From: Aedes albopictus
Taxonomy: Eukaryota; Arthropoda; Insecta; Diptera; Culicidae
Direction: 5' to 3'
Assembly (NCBI RefSeq): GCF_035046485.1
Contig: NC_085137.1
Coordinates: forward strand, 343,098,505-343,162,504
DNA length: 64,000 bases
Below the pieces are notes generated by a model. The model had not been told where the DNA came from. It ran no database searches and was given only the letters and a program-made list of their open reading frames with translations. The translations under genes and the position numbers were made by a program. This document shows positions 54,211 through 64,000 of the stretch, one piece after another (within the stretch, counting starts at the first letter, position 1; each line of letters begins with the position of its first letter).

Positions 54211-55239
54211 AAAAAACCCTGTTCTTTTTTTCCTCAGCCCATAACACCAAATTTAGTGTTTTACGGTGCTATCATCTAACTTGGTGAAATTGCCAAAAGG
54301 CAAGGGATATGCCTCACAGTTATGGACGCTCAATACTAGGTAGTATTGAGCATAAAACCGCATAACACCATAATTTAGGGATCGCCTGAACAGTCGACTA
54401 CTACCACTGGAACTAGGCGGTCCGTAGTGCCATTCCTAGCCAGTTGAACTAACCGTTACCGACATTACACAGCTATCTAGGCCCAATTCGGGTTTTGCAA
54501 AGCATGTTCCAGATGCAAAAATATTTAACCAAATCTAACTATTCGAAAATGTATATAGATATTCAGCATTTTTGCAATTCATCATGATCCAGACGCCAGA
54601 CTAAAGCACTTGTTGCTCACCATACACTGTTGGCTCGTCCATTTCTATAAGCAGAGCATTCTTCCGAAAAATAACAACAGTCACAGTTAAAATAACAACT
54701 CATAATGAAATACGGTCCATGGCACTCCAGTAGCATAAGAGGCCTGCCATATACCCGCAGTCTCCTCCGACAGTGCAGTGGAACGACACACGATGGGCAC
54801 ATAAATATCACAGCCGTCATTGTTTTTCATTTATGCAAGTGCACCCCACATATATTTATCAATTACCAGAGCGAGAGAGTAAAAGTAAAAGTATTCCATT
54901 CAGACGACGACTCCAAAGCCACAGACATCCTGCCATGCTGCTCCTCTCGGCCGGGTCCAGCCAAGTCTAAATATATATCTATCTATATGGGACGGAGCAA
55001 TGGAAGTGTCTGACTGCGATTACGAACGAAACGAGGCGTCTACTCAGTCAGCCAGCCAGCTAGCCAGCTAGAAGCCAGGGCAAAAGTTGGCGAACAATGA
55101 CTTTCTGTTACGGGGGGCCCTGGTCGTTTCTGGAGCGCATCTACACACAGATCGGCATCGACATCGTCGTTCAATGATTAGAGGTGAGTAGGGTTGAATG
55201 CGCCCTTCATAAAATATATTTTCTCATTAAAAATGGCTA
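54211..55239. other. Unassigned DNA
   Basis: No gene recognised. The paired words ATAACACCAAATTTAG (54240) and CATAACACCATAATTTAG (54362) form a short direct repeat. A 102-codon frame at 54705-55013 lacks domains. GCCAGCCAGCTAGCC repeats lie near 55052. Confidence 0.35.
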
Positions 55240-55372
55240 CACAGTCTTGATTAGTAAACGAGGTTTATTACTTGCCCGATGCTTCGACAAGGGCTTAGTG
55301 TTTCCCCCTGGAGAATCCCTTGTCTCAACGTTGGACAAGTAATAAACATCGTTTGCCAATTCAAGACTGCAT
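55240..55372. mobile_element. 133-bp foldback
   Basis: CACAGTCTTGATTAGTAAACG and the block GTTTATTACTTGCCC at the left pair with GACAAGTAATAAACATCG and TCAAGACTGC at the right, and GACAAGGGCT with the complement of AATCCCTTGTC. The arms are about 55 bases with a loop of about 20. A small MITE or decayed hairpin. Confidence 0.75.
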
Positions 55373-57520
55373 GACAGGAATTCTGTGTAGCTCGGGATAA
55401 ACCCAGGATCAAAGTGTCAATAAAATTGAGATTTATTACTGCATTTCAAAAACGAAAATTGAACTTCAATTGACCTACTGAGCCCACTTTTTTTTCTGTT
55501 CGGATTTTGTGGCAAGCCCACTTATATGAACACATGTCTCTGAAGGTGGCTTTCGATACCAATACTCTAAAAAGTTCTAAAAAATTGTATGATCATTACA
55601 TGAAGCCCGTTAGCCTAAAACGCTGAATGATTACTGGCTACGCATGAAGATTTGAGGGATAAACTTTGAGATGTTCTTGGATGTTCTAATAGTTCACTTA
55701 GTTGAGCATGCTGTAAAGAGCAACCAGAGTGCAAAATATTATTATTAACCTTAAAATGTTTGCTCGTTTTGCATGTAGATTAAAGAGCTTACTTTGGAAT
55801 GTTCTGAAGGTCAGGACAGGTTTGACCTAGAATAACCTCAGAACAGATCTTTGGGTAGATTTTCTGCAGCAGTGTTACAAACAAAAATCTTAAGAATTGT
55901 GGCTCCCAAAAGTTTATATTTCAACACAATGGACGCATTCCAGACCATTTCCTCCTTATACTGATGACTGGAGCAGTGCACTCTCCTCCGCCAGGACAAC
56001 ATCGAAAGTCATACAAGTGAAGCGTCATGTTGCATGTTGCGATAATAACTTTGGAATAAGTACGAAAACCGACAACGCCGTCGGATGGTTCCCATTCTTA
56101 TCGACTGACGACGACGACGACGACGGTCCAATTGCGCGCTCCCTGAGATGGTATGTCGAGAAATGGTGGCGTCAGGGGCTTGTTAGAGGGCTAGTCTCGG
56201 AGCAAGTAACATGCTGCTCGTGTACTTGAGCTAGTCGTTACTAGCTCTCGAACATATTGCAACGTAGAGCGTTTTAAGTAATTCTTTATTCTTAGCTACC
56301 GGCTTGTCCTCCGTCAGCAAAAACAACGTTGACTGATGTTTGCACATGTTCTAATGTGTTTGAACATAGGACAATTTATTGCCAGCTCGCCATCCTCCTG
56401 AAACATCTCGCTGTTTTTGTACGGAGGTGAGCTCGGTGGGGCCCAGGGTAAAAAATATCGTAAATCGGGGTCACATGTGTCACAAACAGATTCACTCTAT
56501 GCGATGCTGTTAGGAAGGTTGTAACAACGAAGAGAATGGAAACTTCATCCTTGAACGGTGCACCGAGATATTTAATTAGAGTGGCACTACTGAAAGGAAT
56601 CTTTTCGCAGACAAACTTCTGCATCAGCCATGAAATCGTCTTGTTCTTGGTACATCTCTTGCAGATTCTGGAGATTTGCTTCAACCAGTTTCCTCTCTCT
56701 CTGCAGTTATAGAAGAGGGACCTTCTATTGAATGCAGCCAACGCCGATCAGTTGTAAAGAGAATGTCTAATTTTTGATGTAACAACGCAACTGCAGGTAC
56801 TGAGGCATTCCAGTAGCAGCGGTAGGCTTCATGTGCATTGAATTGCTCAATCAATGTTTCATATCACTGTGCACCTTAGGCAATGACAAATGACTTAGCG
56901 ACGATTGAGCACGTATCAGCTTGGAATTTCTGGGGCCGTAGGACAATGAACGGAAATGGGCGCCTTGGGCTAAGCTGCTTAACTGCTGACGGAGAGAAGC
57001 AACACCATTTATGGTAGTTATTCTATGATGGGTTGTCATTTTTTTTCTTATGTTTTGAAATTTCAATAGTGTTTTTTTTTCCTGAAGTTTTTACTTCTTA
57101 CTCACTTACACTGTAATGATTGGTAAACTACGACATGGATGGATTGAACCATTCATGCACCCTCATCGAACCATCTACCCTATCTGTCACACAAAGCTGG
57201 CGTGAGCTGCTCGCTTTGGTTCAGATTGCAATCTTACACAAACATTGAAATTCATGGCATTTGGAGCATACCGTTCCAATGGATGTGTTGTACCAGCTTG
57301 TTTTTGAGATCGAAGTTGATTTGTAATGATCACTGATAAGTGGTAGTGACAAAAATGCGGTCACTATATGTCTGTTTGAATGCTCTATTTGTCTGCATTC
57401 CTCGGCAGAATAAAGGTAAAAAGGTTTGTCGGTTTATGTGCTTGATTGATTCAATAAACTTGAGACAAGTTCAACAATAATACACCAATCATTTTGAACA
57501 TCATCAAAAATAAATAAAAA
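55373..57520. other. Unassigned DNA
   Basis: Frames of 110 codons (55897-56229 plus, with a run of seven aspartates) and 121 codons (56376-56741 minus, two short hydrophobic stretches) are the best candidates for a gene fragment, but I recognise no family and neither has a clear start context or splice sites. Confidence 0.35.
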
Positions 57521-57564
57521 AGAATATGATATGATATGATATGATATGATATGATATGATATGA
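57521..57564. repeat. Pentanucleotide microsatellite (ATATG)
   Basis: About eight copies of GATAT/ATATG in tandem. Confidence 0.95.
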
Positions 57565-58785
57565 AGCCACCACCAGTGCAGGACTTGCCATGTCGTACGG
57601 TTCCTCTTAATAGCAAGATCAAGATGCTGAGTAATAAAATATTTCAAAACCTTTGAATAGAGGTCCAAACTAGGAAGTCAGTTCCTAAGTACTAGATCTA
57701 TATACAATCCACTACAAGCAGTGAAACTCCTACAAACTTAAGTTCATATTTTACCCCTCAGCTGCTTGCATGCATATCAAGATTTCCGTCTGGTGGTTTG
57801 TGAGTTATTCTATAGGGTGCGTCAGACTGCTAGAAGACATCATCGACTATGATCAAGATTCTTAGAATTTTAAACATAGAAGCGAACACCTCCGTAATTT
57901 GGGCCTGGTTTTCACGACTCCCGCATCCAGCCTACTATTTGACCTGTGAAAAACACTTAAAAGCTATCCTGCCTAAAATCCATTTTTTGACTCTACTGGA
58001 TTTTTTTTTTAATTTATTAATGACATTTTACACTATAATAGTGCATTCGTGTCAGCTCTACTGGATTGTTTGAGTTATTCCCTGAATTGTGTAGCTAATA
58101 TATTAAAGTGACCACTAACCGATATAGAGAAATTTTATGGTGGGCGTACATACCTTCAGTGAACATGATTTTTTTTTGAGTAATCGCATGTAATTATTAT
58201 AGGACATTGCCACTCTAAACACTTTATTATTCTTGATTTTTGTTTGGTAATGATGTCCTGTTATCTAATTAATGATAACTATTTCTTCCCTTGCCATTAT
58301 TTATTTAATTGGTCATTTGTTCATTCATGCTTACATTTAACTTTAATTAATAATTCTTTATTATTTTTTCTTTATTATTGAGACTTCCGGCCTATGGCAC
58401 TGAATAAATAAATACGTTAAAAATAAACAATTTTATGAATAAATAAATAAATATATAAATATATAAATAAATCAATCAATAAAAAATAAATAATAAATAA
58501 ATTAATAAATAAATATCAAGTTCTTGTTAATGTATTATTAATGTTTTTTTTTGATAATATTACAAATACATAAAACAATATTTACTTATAATCTCCTTCA
58601 ATGGATGAACAAATGAACAATTAACTCACCAAAACAATCACTTTGACCAAATAATTATTGAATAACTACCACATTTTTCGAATAACTAATACAACTTTGC
58701 TAAAAAATACCTCTCTTTGCATTTAAAATGTTTTTTTTTCTTTCTTAGTCTATTTAATTTTATTCTTCCTCTCCATCCGAAATTT
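57565..58785. other. AT-rich DNA with TAAA/ATAA low complexity
   Basis: 58380-58530 is a run of AAAT-type words (AATAAATAAATAAATAT). No gene recognised. Local composition is more AT-rich than the RTE and R1 remnants. Confidence 0.5.
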
Positions 58786-58789
58786 AACT

Positions 58790-59070
58790 CTCTTCCTGCT
58801 TATAGATTTCTTCCGCTTTTAGTTTCAATTTAACTTTATCTTTCGCAAAAGCTTTCCACTCATCTTTGCTTATACACCTGTATCTACCCAAATCCCTATT
58901 CAGCGAATCCTTCCAAGTAAAACTTGGCCTTCCCTCCTTTTTACGGCTAAACTTAAACCTATATGCGATTTTCAGTGGATGATTTTGGGGTCTCCTTTTG
59001 ATATGACCACAATAGTTTATTCTTCCAACCCTAATCCTCCTATTTATAGTTTTACCATTATGTTTAACTT
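58790..59070 (-). pseudogene. C-terminal fragment of a different, AT-rich non-LTR reverse transcriptase
   Basis: The minus strand is open over about 90 codons reading NGKTINRRIRVGRINYCGH, IKRRPQNHPLKIAYRFKF, KKEGRPSFTWKDSLNRDLG and DEWKAFAKDKVKL. The pattern R-I-x-Y-x-G-H-x-x-R-R-P-x-x-H-P followed by GRPxxTWxDxLxxDLG is the tail found after the RT in several LINE clades. It lacks a methionine start and any RT core. Codon use is strikingly AT-rich compared with the other LINE remnants here, so it is a separate lineage. The clade is not assigned. Confidence 0.6.
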
Positions 59071-59359
59071 GTTATTGTTTTCTTATCTGCACTTTTGCCA
59101 AATACTTTTAACTATATTTTTTCATATTTTGATATCTGCTGTCTACTCTTCTTTGTCAGTCTTTGTCAAAAATAAATGAAAAAGAATGATCAAAACATAG
59201 GATCCCCTCGCATCACCTGTTCATCGTTTCTGAATCTCATCTTATCTAATCCTTACCGTTTTACCGTCCGCCTAACCGACTTCTCTGCCCTCTATCCCAA
59301 ACCTGTATGCTACGCTCTATTCTAACCCTAAACCCTACCTTCTGCCCTACTCTCTACCC
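59071..59359. other. Spacer with CTAACCCTA-like words
   Basis: Pyrimidine-rich words (CTAACCGACTTCTC, TCTAACCCTAAACCCTACC) without a regular period. This is not a telomere array. Confidence 0.5.
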
Positions 59360-61055
59360 CAGTGATGCTCAGGCTGGAGGATACCGCGGGCCAAATTTGC
59401 AATTCGGGATCGTCCTGCGGGCCGCATAAAACATCGATGCACAAAAACAACAAAAAGAACACTTTTAAAGCATATTTATTAAAAATCTGAACTGTTCAGA
59501 ACTTGTGTAAGGGTCAAATTTATAATCTATTTCCCTTTGTGCAGTTCAATTTAGATTCATAAGTTTGGTTGAGAAAAACGTTTGAGCTTCAAATTGAAAT
59601 TCAAACAAACAATTTAGAAGTTGCCCCTAGAATTGCCTTGAAGCCCCTTCAAGAACTTGTCAAGCAGCTCTTACAAGAATTTCTTTTGAATCGCTCCAAT
59701 ATGGTTTGCTGGATTTTCTCCTGAAATTCCTTGTGGAGTTGTTCCATAAGGTTTTCGAGAAATTTCTTGAAGTTTTTTTTAGTTTTTCTATAATTCTCTT
59801 GGAACACCTCCAAGAACTCCTCTTAGATTTGCCTTTGGAACTGCCCTGAAATTACTTAAGGAATTCCTTATTAATCGTTTCCAAGAATTTCTCCTAGAAT
59901 AGCTTCCATATTTTCGGAAAATTTTCCAGGAGTTTCTTGTAGATTTAAAAAAATCTTTCCATAAGTCTCTTCTAAAGTTGATGAAATATTTCTTCATTAA
60001 ATTTCTTCAAAATTAGATTCTAACAATTGGTTCTGGAAATTTCTTCAACATTATCTTCTAAAGTTGCTGCATAAGTTGCTTCAAATTTATTGTTCAAATT
60101 TTCCTCAGGCGTTCTAGGCTTCTTTTGTGTCTTGATGCAGTTAGTCCTGGAATCTTGTTTGTAGTTACTTCTGAAAATTCTCTTTTTGTTGCTGGAGGAA
60201 TTTATTCTAAAGTTGTTTAAGAAATTTCTGTTACAGTGGCACCAGAACATTTTTCTGGGAGATGCTCCTATAATTTCCATGCAGTATCGCCACAACTTTC
60301 TCATTGAGTTTCTTTTCTCCAGGATGATTTATATTTCGCTTAGAGTTGCTTAAAACTTTTTTCCAATAATGTTTCCTGGAGTTTCTCCAAAAATGTATTC
60401 AAAAGTTTCTCCTAAAGGGCACAGGAGACGCTTTATGAATCTTGCCTGAGATTTTTTCCTTAAGTTCGTTCAGGAGTTTCGCTTGGACAATTTAAATTGG
60501 ATTCGTAAGTTTTGTTTCGAAAAATGTGTGAGTCTTATGATGGAAATTTAAACACACAGTGAAAAAAAAAATATCGGCAATCAAGTTGAGATTTGTTGAG
60601 AATTTTGTCAAAAACATCGTGCTTTGTGTTTTTATGTTCTTCGGAAAGACGAAATGTGATAGATTTGCTCAGTGTTGCATTGACTGCGCTTTAAAACTGC
60701 AGCTAATTTTTAAATGATTCAAGATTACATTTTTAACAAACTTTCATTTGATTCGAACCACTTATAAATAACTATAGGCTGGCTTCGTGACTTAGCTGAA
60801 ATGCCGAAATATTTCGGATTTGCGATTTCGAATCTTACCAGAACGGATTATTCTTTTTGTTTATTTATCATTTAATTTGCGTTCAACACTATGAAAATTG
60901 ATCAGCATTTTTTTTTGTTCAATTTCTCAATAAATTTAACGAGTTATTTCAAATAATCGTTCAAAAAATTGATTCGTCTTAAAGTACTCCGCGGGCCGCA
61001 TCTTAAGGCGTGGAAGGCCGCATGCGGCCCGCGGGCCGCAAGATGAGCACCACTG
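59360..61055. mobile_element. 1.7-kb hAT-like non-autonomous element
   Basis: The ends are CAGTGATGCTCAGGCTGG at the left and, in complement at the right, CAGTGGTGCTCATCTTGC. The subterminal GCGGGCC / CGCGGGCCGC words match on both sides. CAGTG...CACTG ends are typical of hAT elements. The expected 8-bp duplication is only partly visible (CTCTACCC left, CTCTAAAG right, five matching). The interior lacks a transposase and holds a TTCC-type tract (59630-60480) between two related segments (near 59550 and 60495), so the tract seems to have been acquired inside the element. It abuts the RTE copy C fragment. Confidence 0.72.
59630..60480. repeat. TTCC/TTGGAA-type tract inside the hAT-like element
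   Basis: AATTTCTTGAAG, AATTCCTTGTGGAG and TTTCTCCTGAAATTCC words. It is bounded on both sides by a related segment of the type CAATTTAGATTCATAAGTTTG / CAATTTAAATTGGATTCGTAAG. Minus frames at 59788-60304 are tract readings. Confidence 0.65.
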
Positions 61056-61174
61056 CTCTAAAGCAATGTTGAACAGCAAGCACGAAAGACTATCACCTTG
61101 CCTTAACCCTCTGCGAGATTCGAAGGGACACGAGAATGTCCCTGATACTCGAACTACGCACATCACTCACTCGA
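61056..61174 (-). pseudogene. RTE copy C, RT fragment with the RQGD block
   Basis: The minus strand reads VRVSGTFSCPFESRRG, LRQGDSLSCLLFNIALE, the conserved RT region before the YADD motif. The hAT-like element abuts it on the left, and a 0.6-kb repeat (61175-61775) separates it from the upstream RT fragment. The YADD motif and C-terminal parts are not found to the left of the hAT-like element. Confidence 0.82.
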
Positions 61175-61775
61175 GCTGATTTCGAAACCGAACTTCACGA
61201 AATTTGAAGTAGAACAGTTTTTGAGTTTTAGCTCTATATTGAGTTTTACAACTCTTCAAAATATGCAATTTACTTTAATTCAAATATACTGCGTTTTGTT
61301 CAACCAATTTTAAATCTTATTCCATAAATTAAAAGTTGAATACAATACCATTCGATCATCTGAATACAGGTTTTGCGTCAGATTGATGAAATTCAAGATA
61401 TTGGCGAGTTTTGGGGACGATCTCCTTAAATTTTAGCAAAATTCTCAAAAATTTTCGAAGAAATGTATTTTTTTCGATAAGAAAAAAACAATTTAAAAAT
61501 TCTTTCACGACGTTTTTTTGACATATCATATGTAGGCGAGTTACAGTAAAAATTTCAGCTCAATCGGAGCAATGATTACGGAGAATGAGATGTTTGAAGT
61601 GAGCGACTTTGCTTAAAAATAGAACGAAAATCGATTTCAAATCATCAACCTTGTATGGAAAGTCGAAAAAATTTCCGCTCTACTGTAATTTTTTTCTTTC
61701 GCGTTTTCGAATTCAGGGCATGATTCTACACTAAAAATGATCATCAGCTTACCGAGTTCAAAAATGCTGTAAACT
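61175..61775. repeat. Dispersed AGAACAGTTTTT repeat, copy 3, inserted in RTE copy C
   Basis: Collinear with 37466-38067: GCTGATTTCGAAACCGA, AGAACAGTTTTTGAGTTTTA, ATCATCTGAATACAGGTTTT, GACATATCATATGTAGGCG, CAAAAATGCTGTAAACTA. It divides the RT reading between LWQII and VRVSG; about 25 residues expected there are missing. No target duplication was resolved. Confidence 0.8.
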
Positions 61776-62220
61776 ATTATAATCTGCCATAGCTGGAATC
61801 GATCGATTGTATCATACGCCGCGTCGATTTGAAATCGATGAACTAGTGATGTATGGGCACGTTGTATTCGCGGCATTTCTGCAACACCTGGCGGATGGCG
61901 AACTTCTGATTCGTTGTAGTGCGTTCACCCATGAATCCAGCCTGATATTGCTCCACGAACTCTCTTGCAATTGGTGAAAGACGGCGGCATAAAATTTGAG
62001 AGAGTATCTTGTGGGCAGCGCTCAATAGTGTGATCGCGTGATAGTTCCATCCATTCCTCCGGTAACACTTCCTCCTCCAAATCTTGATAATAACCCAGTG
62101 TAGTGCTAACCAGTGCTTTTCCACCGTGTCTTAGTAACTCGCTTGGTAGTTGATCATTCAGCTGCAACGGTTTTGTTGTTTTTCAACCGGCAAACCTCCT
62201 CCTCAATATCTTGGTGGTTA
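61776..62220 (-). pseudogene. RTE copy C, RT fingers/palm fragment
   Basis: The minus strand, in changing frames, reads LNDQLPSELLRHGGKAL, IIKIWRRKCYRRNGW, ITLLSAAHKILSQILCRRLS, FVEQYQAGFMGERTTT, QKCREYNVPIHH and IDAAYDTIDRFQLW. The motif A aspartate is kept (DAAYDT). Two or more frame changes occur. It is a different family from copies A and B (fewer than half the residues match by eye) but the same type. Confidence 0.82.
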
Positions 62221-62532
62221 CCCGAGTAGAGGAAAAGAGCTCAATAATAGCATATTTTGATATGGAGATCAAAAAGTGATATGGGTTTGATTGACATAAG
62301 AGATAAAAGATCTAAAAATAAAATCAAAAATTTACTCCTGGAACATCATCATCATATCATATATAGATTTTGTAAGATCTAACCAATAGCAGCGAGCTAT
62401 TCGCTTGATCTTGAAATATCAAATTTTGATATTGTTCAGATGTTTCAGGAACATTATTATTTTTTTCAGATCTTTTATCTCTTATATCAATCAATTCAAT
62501 ATCACGTTTTGATCGTCAGTATTTCACCTCTA
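62221..62532. mobile_element. 312-bp TA-flanked foldback inside RTE copy C
   Basis: The left end CCCGAGTAGAGG is matched by the complement of the right end (CCCGGGTAGAGG). The arms pair over about 100 bases (GATCAAAAAGTGATAT with ATATCACGTTTTGATC; TAAGAGATAAAAGATCT with AGATCTTTTATCTCTTA). TA lies on both sides (62219-62220, 62533-62534). The same terminal word marks the element at 15769-16461. It interrupts the RTE reading. Confidence 0.82.
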
Positions 62533-63600
62533 CCCGGGTAGGGGCTGAAAACATATCGTCCTGCGCACGTACTGTTACCACTCCACCTTCGGTGCTTGCA
62601 ACGTCGCCATTGAGGTGCTCATGGTAATGCTGCGGCCATCTCTTGACCACCTCACGCTCGCTCGGGAGAATATTCCCGTGATTGTCTCGGCACATTTCGG
62701 CTTGTGGCGCGAAGCCTCTGCGCGAGCGTTTCAGCTTCTCGTAGAACTTCCGTGTGTCCTTAGCGTGGTGCTGTTCTTTCACCGCTCGTCATCTCGTTCT
62801 TCCTGCTGACGTTTCTTCCTCCGAAAAACTGAGTTTTGCCTGTTCCGCGCCTGTCTATAACGGCCTTATTTGCTCTCGTACGGTGTTGCCGCATTCTCGC
62901 CCATGCTGCATTCTTCTCGTTTTTCAACTGTTCACATTCGCCATCGTAGCTACCAGTCGTTTCTGTAATTCGAAGTCGCGAAGCTTAGTGCTACAGCCGA
63001 GGTACCGCCTATGGCGGATCGTATGTCCCTCCAGCCATCTTCAAGTGTAGCTGCGCCAAGATGCTCTACCGTTGCGTTGGTAGGGCCACTGCTAGTAACT
63101 GCGCGTAGTCTTGAGTCCCTTCTATGTTCTATGGTAAAAACTGTCGAAAGTTTTGAGCGCATGCATACAACGACTAGGTAGTCACCCGAATCTATGTTCG
63201 CACTGCGGTATGTACGCACATTGGTTATATCCGAGAAGAAATGCTCTAACTGTGGGTAGAGCGCTTCTTTTTAGTCATCACGTCTCCCTTCGTGTGGGCA
63301 GTGCACGTTAATGATGCTGTAGTTGAAGAAACGGCCATTAACTCTCAACATGCTCATCCCTACGTTGATCGGCTGGCACCCGATCACACGTTGTCGCATC
63401 TTGCCCAACACTATAAATCCTGTTCCCAGTTCATTGGTGGTGCGACATCTTTGGTATAAGCTAGCCGCTCGATGCTCGCTTTTACACGCTTTCTGTGCAG
63501 TCCAACACAGCGCCACGTTGTCAAAGTTGCGAGGATGTAGTTCGTCGTAGATTATCCTGTCACATCCTGCGAAACCAAGTGACTTGTAATTCCATGTTCC
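62533..63600 (-). pseudogene. RTE copy C, endonuclease and linker
   Basis: The minus strand reads, from the right: LGTWNYKSLGF (about 63600-63570), ALCWTAQKACKSEHRAA (about 63510), ELGTGFIVLGKMRQRVIG, GRFFNYSIINVHCPHEGRR (about 63330-63275), then after a gap TYRSANIDSGDYLVVV (about 63215-63170), linker, and HHAKDTRKFYEKLKRSRRG and WPQHYHEHLNGDV (about 62770-62620). The central part of the endonuclease between HCPHEG and TYRSAN is deleted, and frame changes are frequent. The order APE then linker then RT agrees with copies A and B. Confidence 0.8.
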
Positions 63601-64000
63601 AAGTTTCCAATCGTAGTCCTTATTTCGTCGCGTTGGTCTTTGTCGATTGTATCGTGTCGTATTTTCTCCTATGTTATTCGCAATGGGGATTTTTACGGGT
63701 GGCTGATTGGGCCTACGTCAACACTCCTGTCTCGCCGGAGGGCCATCGTGCCAGTTCTGTTTAACGTCCCAACCAACACTAGGACGACCACACTGATGGG
63801 GCTACCACTTTGGACCTAGCTGGGCGTGATGCAACATTCCTTAGTCAGCCGCTGGATGCCAGAACAGACGCTGTTTGAGCCCCACCTCCTTGGTGAACAG
63901 TCGCTCAGGTCGTACCAAGGGTCGTACCTCCTCAATCTAGCTGAAGTCAGTAGGACAACAGTGACCAGGCTGCACTACCAGCTAAGCACACAACTCTTAG
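63601..64000 (-). mobile_element. RTE copy C, 5' leader, running to the window edge
   Basis: Continuous with the endonuclease on the minus strand. It shares CAGCGTCTGTTCT (about 63860-63872 complement) and CGTAAAAATCCCCATT-like words with the leader of copy B (CAGCGTCTGTTCT at about 24188, CCGTAAAAAAACATTG at about 24313). The true 5' end is probably at or beyond the window edge. Confidence 0.7.

Noticed and set aside
56376..56741. Possible membrane-protein fragment (two hydrophobic stretches)
   Set aside because: The stretches are short, no family could be named, and there is no supporting exon structure.
59300..59345. Telomere-like CTAACCCTA repeats
   Set aside because: Only a few irregular words without tandem period. 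Dipteran telomeres do not use this repeat.

Overview
This window looks like non-genic, repeat-saturated chromosomal DNA of a culicine mosquito, most likely Aedes. The reasons are RTE-type and R1-clade non-LTR retrotransposon remnants, several tRNA-derived SINEs (one Feilai-like with a GAA tail), many short foldback elements, and long degenerate tracts built on a TTCCTCCAGGAA-like word. The species call is inference. I found no convincing cellular protein-coding gene, tRNA gene, rRNA or CRISPR array. Nearly all open frames in the window are retrotransposon debris or translations of simple repeats.

Layout. 1-2.0 kb: degenerate repeats. 2.0-4.4 kb: a 5'-truncated RTE-type element with an 11-bp target duplication. 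4.4-6.4 kb: a CCAGGAA-type tract carrying a small TA-flanked foldback and a SINE. 6.6-16.5 kb: a dispersed GCCTTTCTCG family and a succession of foldback/MITE elements, one with further foldbacks inside it. 16.6-23.5 kb: a SINE with a 15-bp target duplication, a long stretch without recognisable features, and a 1.2-kb element with 152-bp internal tandem repeats. 23.5-28.1 kb: a foldback, a second RTE copy holding a 115-bp TTAA-flanked MITE, a 714-bp hAT-like foldback and a short poly(A) retroposon. 29.2-31.8 kb: two oppositely oriented 16-bp arrays on either side of a 136-bp satellite. 32.9-42.9 kb: SINEs, foldbacks (one of 1 kb with an 8-bp target duplication) and AT-rich DNA. 42.9-54.2 kb: an R1-clade element split by a 7.3-kb nearly palindromic TTAA-flanked element that itself contains two solo LTRs. 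54-64 kb: mostly featureless DNA, a fragment of a different retrotransposon, a hAT-like element, and an RTE-type element on the minus strand broken by further insertions.

The elements do not form a pathway. What links them is nesting, which gives a relative order of events: the R1 copy came first, the TTAA palindrome second, the solo LTRs last. The most unusual object is the 43017-50303 palindrome. It has exact TTAA target duplications inside the R1 gag frame, arms of well over a kilobase, and one LTR whose empty site survives in the opposite arm. No domain search, alignment program or repeat library was available, so family names are tentative where marked.
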